Assembly (NCBI GenBank): GCA_024734555.1
Contig: JANPWX010000219.1
Coordinates: 273,076-337,075, forward strand
Origin: Trochalopteron elliotii
Lineage: Eukaryota; Chordata; Aves; Passeriformes; Leiothrichidae
DNA: 64,000 nucleotides
Reading direction: 5' to 3'
How positions within the stretch are numbered: the stretch's first letter is position 1; every line of letters begins with the position of its first letter. The translations under genes were made by a program, and so were the position numbers. Positions 40,201 through 64,000 of this stretch are shown piece by piece. The notes below the pieces were generated by a model, which searched no databases, was not told where the DNA came from, and saw only the letters and a list, made by a program, of their open reading frames with translations.

Positions 40201-43200
40201 ATCTGCAAATCAACCATGAGGAGATTTTCAGTGTAGAGCATTGTGCATTCAAAGTTGGCTTTGGTTCCTATTCATCCACTTTCACAAATTTATAATCCTT
40301 GAGTTGTTGTGGTGTAACTGTTTCTACACAGTGATGCTTCTGTTTCAGTGGTGATAAAATAAATAGGATGTATGCATCAGACTTCAGCTGGGGAACACAA
40401 GCAACTAGATTTTATTTGGAAATGCTAGTGATGTAAATGTTTATACTACAATTAAAATGATAATGAAAAGATAACAAATGGGGGTTGAAAATACTGGGGT
40501 TAATTATATAATCTTGTATTACCTGTAAACTCTGCATTTCTGCAATGCAGTCAAGGTAATTTGCTTTCTCAGGAGTCTCAGCAGAGTGCAGTCCTTGCCA
40601 GCCCTGGATAGATTTATCAAAGGTCTGTGATGTTACAGCGAAAACAAATCCAAAAAAGCCCCCTTCTGTGTAAAGACACCAAATTTAGATGGGCATTTCA
40701 ACTGCTCTTGCTTAAATAGTGGAATAGTGATTTTAAGATTAAATGCCTAAAAATGAACAGGTTTTTATCTGTCCTCATATTTCAAAAGTGCATAGTTGAG
40801 GCTGTGATCATACCCTCTTGACAGTCTAAATCACCAGCTTTGCAACCACTTTGGTTTAAACAATTTACATTTATTTTTTCTTCTAATGCGACAATTTCTG
40901 TGTCCCTGCAATACCTGCTTGAATTTTGGGGCTGGTTTGAATTTTACCTGCACTGTGGTTAGTCTGTAGAGGTCTACAGCATCAAGCAGCAACTTCAGCA
41001 CACCTTGATTTTTTTTGATTTTTTTTTTTTTTTTACTGCAGCGCTTGACTGAATTTTCTGGCTTGGAATTTGTGGAAGTTTGTGCTGTTAGTGACCTTCC
41101 CTAATGGCATATTTCACATTGTTCTGTTGCACGTAGTCTAACCTTAAAATGTCTTTATTTTTTACAGTTAAATTCAACAAGCCAAAAGGCCAGGCATTAA
41201 TTTTGTCCCAACAGTATTTTAAATCTCTAGGATAGGATATGGCATCCTTTAGCTCCTTCTCTGTAACACAACATGCTCAGGCTTCCTTTGCAGGAGCCAG
41301 TGCTGTGCATGTTTTCAGAAGGTTTCTCTTTGATTTTCCAGCAGTACAAGTACTTATGGACTTTCCTAAACCAGGCAGTCATGGTGGTTTGTCTCTTCCC
41401 TGGTGTTTTGAGGGTGCTGTGAATGGGAGAAATGAAAGCTGGGAAGAATGTATGTTATTCTTTATTTTCTCTGTCCTTTTGAAGGTTATTTTCGCATCCA
41501 TTTTTTGCTTAAAGAAGAAAGATCAGCAATCTGTTCCTGTTCCCCAGGAGGGAGTAGCTGATACCAGTTAAATCTTCTTTAGACAAGATTGACGATGTGT
41601 GATGTTGATGGATATAAAAAAAAATGCATTGAGCTGTTCATGTGTGCATACTTGGGAAGCAGGAATGTTTTTGTAGGAAAAATATTTCTGTTACAGGCTA
41701 CTGCTGAGGTCATGTATGCTGAATATATGTAACACATCAGGACTTGTCTTAAGAGAAAATTATTTCACACTTCTGAAGATCTTTATATCCTGATATCTAT
41801 TTTTCAGGCAAAGGAGTTTAGTTTTTTTAAGCTTCATGTAATTGCTTTTAAAAATACACTAAAATCTTCTGCCTAGCACTGAATGTATTTCACATTTGTG
41901 CTTTCAAATCCCTGAAAACATGTTTTGGTAAGGGAAATGCTGACAGCTCTGCTGTGTGGCACCACTGTAATTCCTGTTGAAGCCACCTCGATTCTGCTGT
42001 TCCTGAACTTGAATGGTGTTGCTGACATCATCGTTGTTGCACTGCAGTGTCTGTAAATACCTGCAGTTGTATATTTTAGTGGCCTGTTATGTATAATTTG
42101 TATTGACTGGGGAATGCATAGATGGAAGGATGAGAGGAATAAGTTTGTTTTGTTGTTTTGGGTTTTTTTTCTTAATTTTCCAACTTTTTGTTGGCTGGGG
42201 TTTTTTTCCTTTTTAAATAATGTCACCAAAACGGTGCAGTGGGAAGAAGAGTTTCTGATTTTTTGAGTTAAGACAGAAGCTGACCTAATGTCAGTCTTAC
42301 AGCATGAAAGGAGGAATGAAATGTCCGTGGGATGGTCCAGATCTGCTGTTTGTGGCCTGAAAAGTTCCCTCAGCCCCGTCCTTATCGCCCTGTGCCGGCT
42401 GTGCCGGGCGGGGCCGGAGGGGTGACACTGCTTATCTGGGGACAGCCCGGCACTGTCACATCCCAGTGCTTTGCACCTTGAAAAACACAAAGCACAACTT
42501 CTAGTTGGTGGAATTTGTGCAGGAAGTGCAGAGGTGTATCCTAGGTGACTTCAAACGGTGTAGTTGAACCAAGAAATTTTGGGAACGTCTTGGAGGGGTG
42601 CCTGCTATTCCAGGGAATGCTGCTGTTGGAGGTGGTAACGTGGCAGGGAGGGAGACTGCATTGTTCTGCAGCATCCATGACTTTTGAGTTCTGAGCTCCC
42701 TGGTGGCTCTGGCAGCACAGACACTGCTGACGTCGGCTGGGGCTGCAGGAAGAACAGTCCATTATTGCTACACTAAAGCACTTCTTTTACAATTGACTCA
42801 CTCCACTGTAGTTACAAAAGGAGCCTTTCTTTTAACTAATTCCGGCAAAAAGAGGAGCCAGATTGCCTGGCTTGTGTGGTGAGAGGCAAACCAGCTCCCA
42901 GAGTAAATTACAAAAGGTCTCCCGTTTGGCTTTCAATATTGTAACAGTATTTGAAATAATAATTTAAATAAGTAAAATATTTCCCTAGATTAATCATGTA
43001 AATAATTAAATAATTTAAAATGTTTTCAAATCACTTTGCAGAGGTTATTTTAATATTGAAGTACAAGTTGAGTTGTATTGTACAGTGAATGAGTGCACAG
43101 TGTTCCAGAGACTGACCAGGATTTAACTTTCTCCCAGCACTGCCCAAAACCAGAATCAGCAGAGGGGCTCCAGCCATGCAGTACATTAGACCAGCTGGCA

Positions 43201-44986
43201 CTGTGTTATTCCTGAACACAATGCAGTTTAAAAGAAGTGTTGTTGGGATTCAAGCATAGCATGACAGGGCAGGAAAGGAAGTTTTTAGCAATAGCTTCCT
43301 TTCCTGGAGGAAAAAGGCTGTTGGAAAGAGTGCTGGAAAAAACAGCTGCTTTCTCAGGGAAGCATATCTGTGCTTGAGCTTGAGTTATGTTCAGGAGTTT
43401 GAGCTTTTAATACTCAGATACACTAATCAAGTGGAGATTTTGGTAGCACTGCCAGGCAAAACCTGGGCTTCATTTATGTAACACAGTCTGCACACACTGG
43501 GGTGGTTTTTTTCCTTGCCCTCTTTAGACAGTAATGAGTGGAAGAAAAAGCAAAGCTGAATTTTCTGTCCTTCCTGCAAGTGCCGCAGTGCAGTTGGGGC
43601 TCAGAGTTCATGGGAGCAAGGAGTGCTGCTGGCACGGCTGTCCTCTGGAGGGTGGGGACCTTGGAAAGGGAGCTCAGGAATGTCTGGATTCGTCCCCATA
43701 TGTTCCTTTCTATCAGATTGTCCTTTTACAAGTGCTTGGAAAACATGGCCCTGTAGATCACTTTCCAACTTGTGGAGTTTTCCATACAATTATGCAAGAT
43801 ACATGTCTAATTAAAGCATGCAGCTAACTAATGACTAAATAACAATTTAATATTTAATGATGTATTTTAACTGATTGCCCATGCCTTTTAGTCTGCAGTT
43901 TTAGTCTGGATTTCTTCCCTGTCTGATAGGATTGAGGAGAAGTACCTTTAGCTTGGAGAGTGCAGAATTGATGGTAGAAAGGCATTAAGTGTGTCACTCC
44001 TGTAAACACTTGTACACAAAGACATTAATTGCAAAATTGTTCAGGCACAGAGTGTTTGTTGCAACAACCTCATGGTATGCAGTTAGTTAAACAAGTGGTT
44101 AAATATTCAAACTTCAATGATAATAATAGTTCCATTTTTAAAATTTGTGTTACAGTTCTATTCTAGTGCCCAGATCTTTTACTGAAAATCAAATTGCTTT
44201 TTGAATGTTAAGGAAATGAAAATTAAAGGTTGTCGCAATTTTAACGAAAAAGCAGATCAGTAGTCAGGTCTTTGCTGCTGTGGTAACAATATTAGGTTTT
44301 AGTACATAAAACAACGTGGAAGGATTTTCACTCAGAGCAAGATCATTGGCTAAGCAAAATACTCCTTGACTTATTTGTCTAAGGCCAGATATGTGAAGCT
44401 TCTTACTGGCTTTTGAAAGGTTACGTAGAGAGGGGCAGGATGGGTTTGTAACTTTTCTTAATTGAGAGAACAAAGATGCATCAGACAGAGATGTGAGTCT
44501 ATATATATATATGTAAATGCATATAAATACATGTGGGTCACTTAACTGTTGTTCAAAAAGGCAGATATTCTTTAGTATTGAATATTTTAAATACAATATT
44601 TTGAGATATTGTATGTTGTAAACCAGAAATATTTTATGTCTGTATCTACACATATTTGTGCACAAACTCACATTTTTAGCTGTTGTATTGGACCACTTGC
44701 ATGCCACAGTTTGGGATGACACAGACTTTATATGACTGCAGCCATATTTGTCCAAACCAAAGAGGTGTTAAATGTCTGTAGATTTTCCTTTACTGCTTTC
44801 TGCTAGAAGTGTGGTTTTATTTATATGTAAGATACTCATATTTCATACACATATCTGCACACACAGAGTAAGACTGTAAGTAAACCATGTGTGATTTTAA
44901 AAAACCAGCTTTTTTTCTGCATGGATCTCTTCCTGATTACCAATGTTTTGTAAGACAAACATAATGGGGTTCATTTTTGCTTTCAG
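37235..44986 (+). other. SPTAN1: SPTAN1 intron 1 (remainder)
   Basis: About 7.7 kb without a recognised gene. It opens GC-rich (to about 37620) and then becomes AT-rich. It holds the CA microsatellite at 39242-39268, a T-run near 41020-41036 and an AT dinucleotide run near 44502. The ORFs I examined, including 205 codons on the minus strand at 41873-42490, match no family I know. Confidence 0.55.
39242..39268. repeat. (CA)n microsatellite
   Basis: About 13 uninterrupted CA dinucleotides in SPTAN1 intron 1. It produces false Cys-Val ORFs on the minus strand. Confidence 0.95.
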
Positions 44987-44989
44987 AAA

Positions 44990-64000
<19,011 letters not shown>

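Noticed and set aside
41873..42490. 205-codon minus-strand ORF in SPTAN1 intron 1
   Set aside because: No recognisable family, poor codon character and AT-rich low-complexity parts. I cannot run a database search, but nothing supports a gene.
44264..44755. 163-codon minus-strand ORF upstream of the SPTAN1 start codon
   Set aside because: Contains an Ile/Tyr run from an AT dinucleotide repeat; no family match or splice context.

Overview
The window is a eukaryotic, intron-rich nuclear locus from a bird. Several CR1 LINE copies support this, as does the near-identity of the spectrin exons to avian alpha-II spectrin. CpG-island promoters and small introns suit a gene-dense microchromosome-type region. 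A passerine is possible but I cannot establish it. I recognise four genes, all on the + strand: PTGES2 (3' part), ODF2 (complete), GLE1 (complete) and SPTAN1 (5' part, running off the right edge). The block ODF2-GLE1-SPTAN1 matches the order I know from human 9q34.11 (the chicken chromosome 17 region).

Layout. 1-3837: PTGES2, seven exons, with the N-terminus left of the window. 3838-6360: PTGES2 3' flank with two minus-oriented CR1 tails. 6370-23310: ODF2, with a CpG-island promoter, two alternative N-terminal exon sets (testis/ODF2-like from 7028; cenexin-like from 8383) and two alternative C-termini (intron-readthrough stop at 20222 with its own poly(A) signal; cenexin stop at 23166). One ODF2 intron holds a CR1 pol remnant with a nine-unit, two-variant minisatellite. 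23320-24712: intergenic DNA and the GLE1 CpG island. 24713-34028: GLE1, 16 exons, 699 codons, with a 3' UTR to about 35375. 36470-36840: SPTAN1 promoter, with a helically phased array of CCGGA/CCGAA motifs, a consensus CRE and a TATA box, then non-coding exon 1 and a 385-base assembly gap (36850-37234). 37235-44986: rest of SPTAN1 intron 1. 44990-64000: SPTAN1 coding exons from the start codon through the SH3 domain, the 20-residue post-SH3 insert exon and the calpain/caspase cleavage region.

The exon models were built by hand from splice-site consensus, reading-frame continuity across every junction, and comparison with remembered vertebrate family sequences. Each listed junction keeps frame. 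The most interesting unexplained signal is a clean 69-nt, in-frame, splice-site-flanked cassette (46301-46369) in SPTAN1. It would add 23 residues to the first spectrin repeat and is absent from the alpha-II spectrin sequences I know. Next are the 10/20-bp phased motif array in the SPTAN1 promoter, the conserved ODF2 alternative termini, and the CR1-derived minisatellite. The four genes do not form a pathway (lipid-mediator enzyme, centriole/sperm-tail scaffold, mRNA-export factor, membrane skeleton); they are neighbours by synteny.
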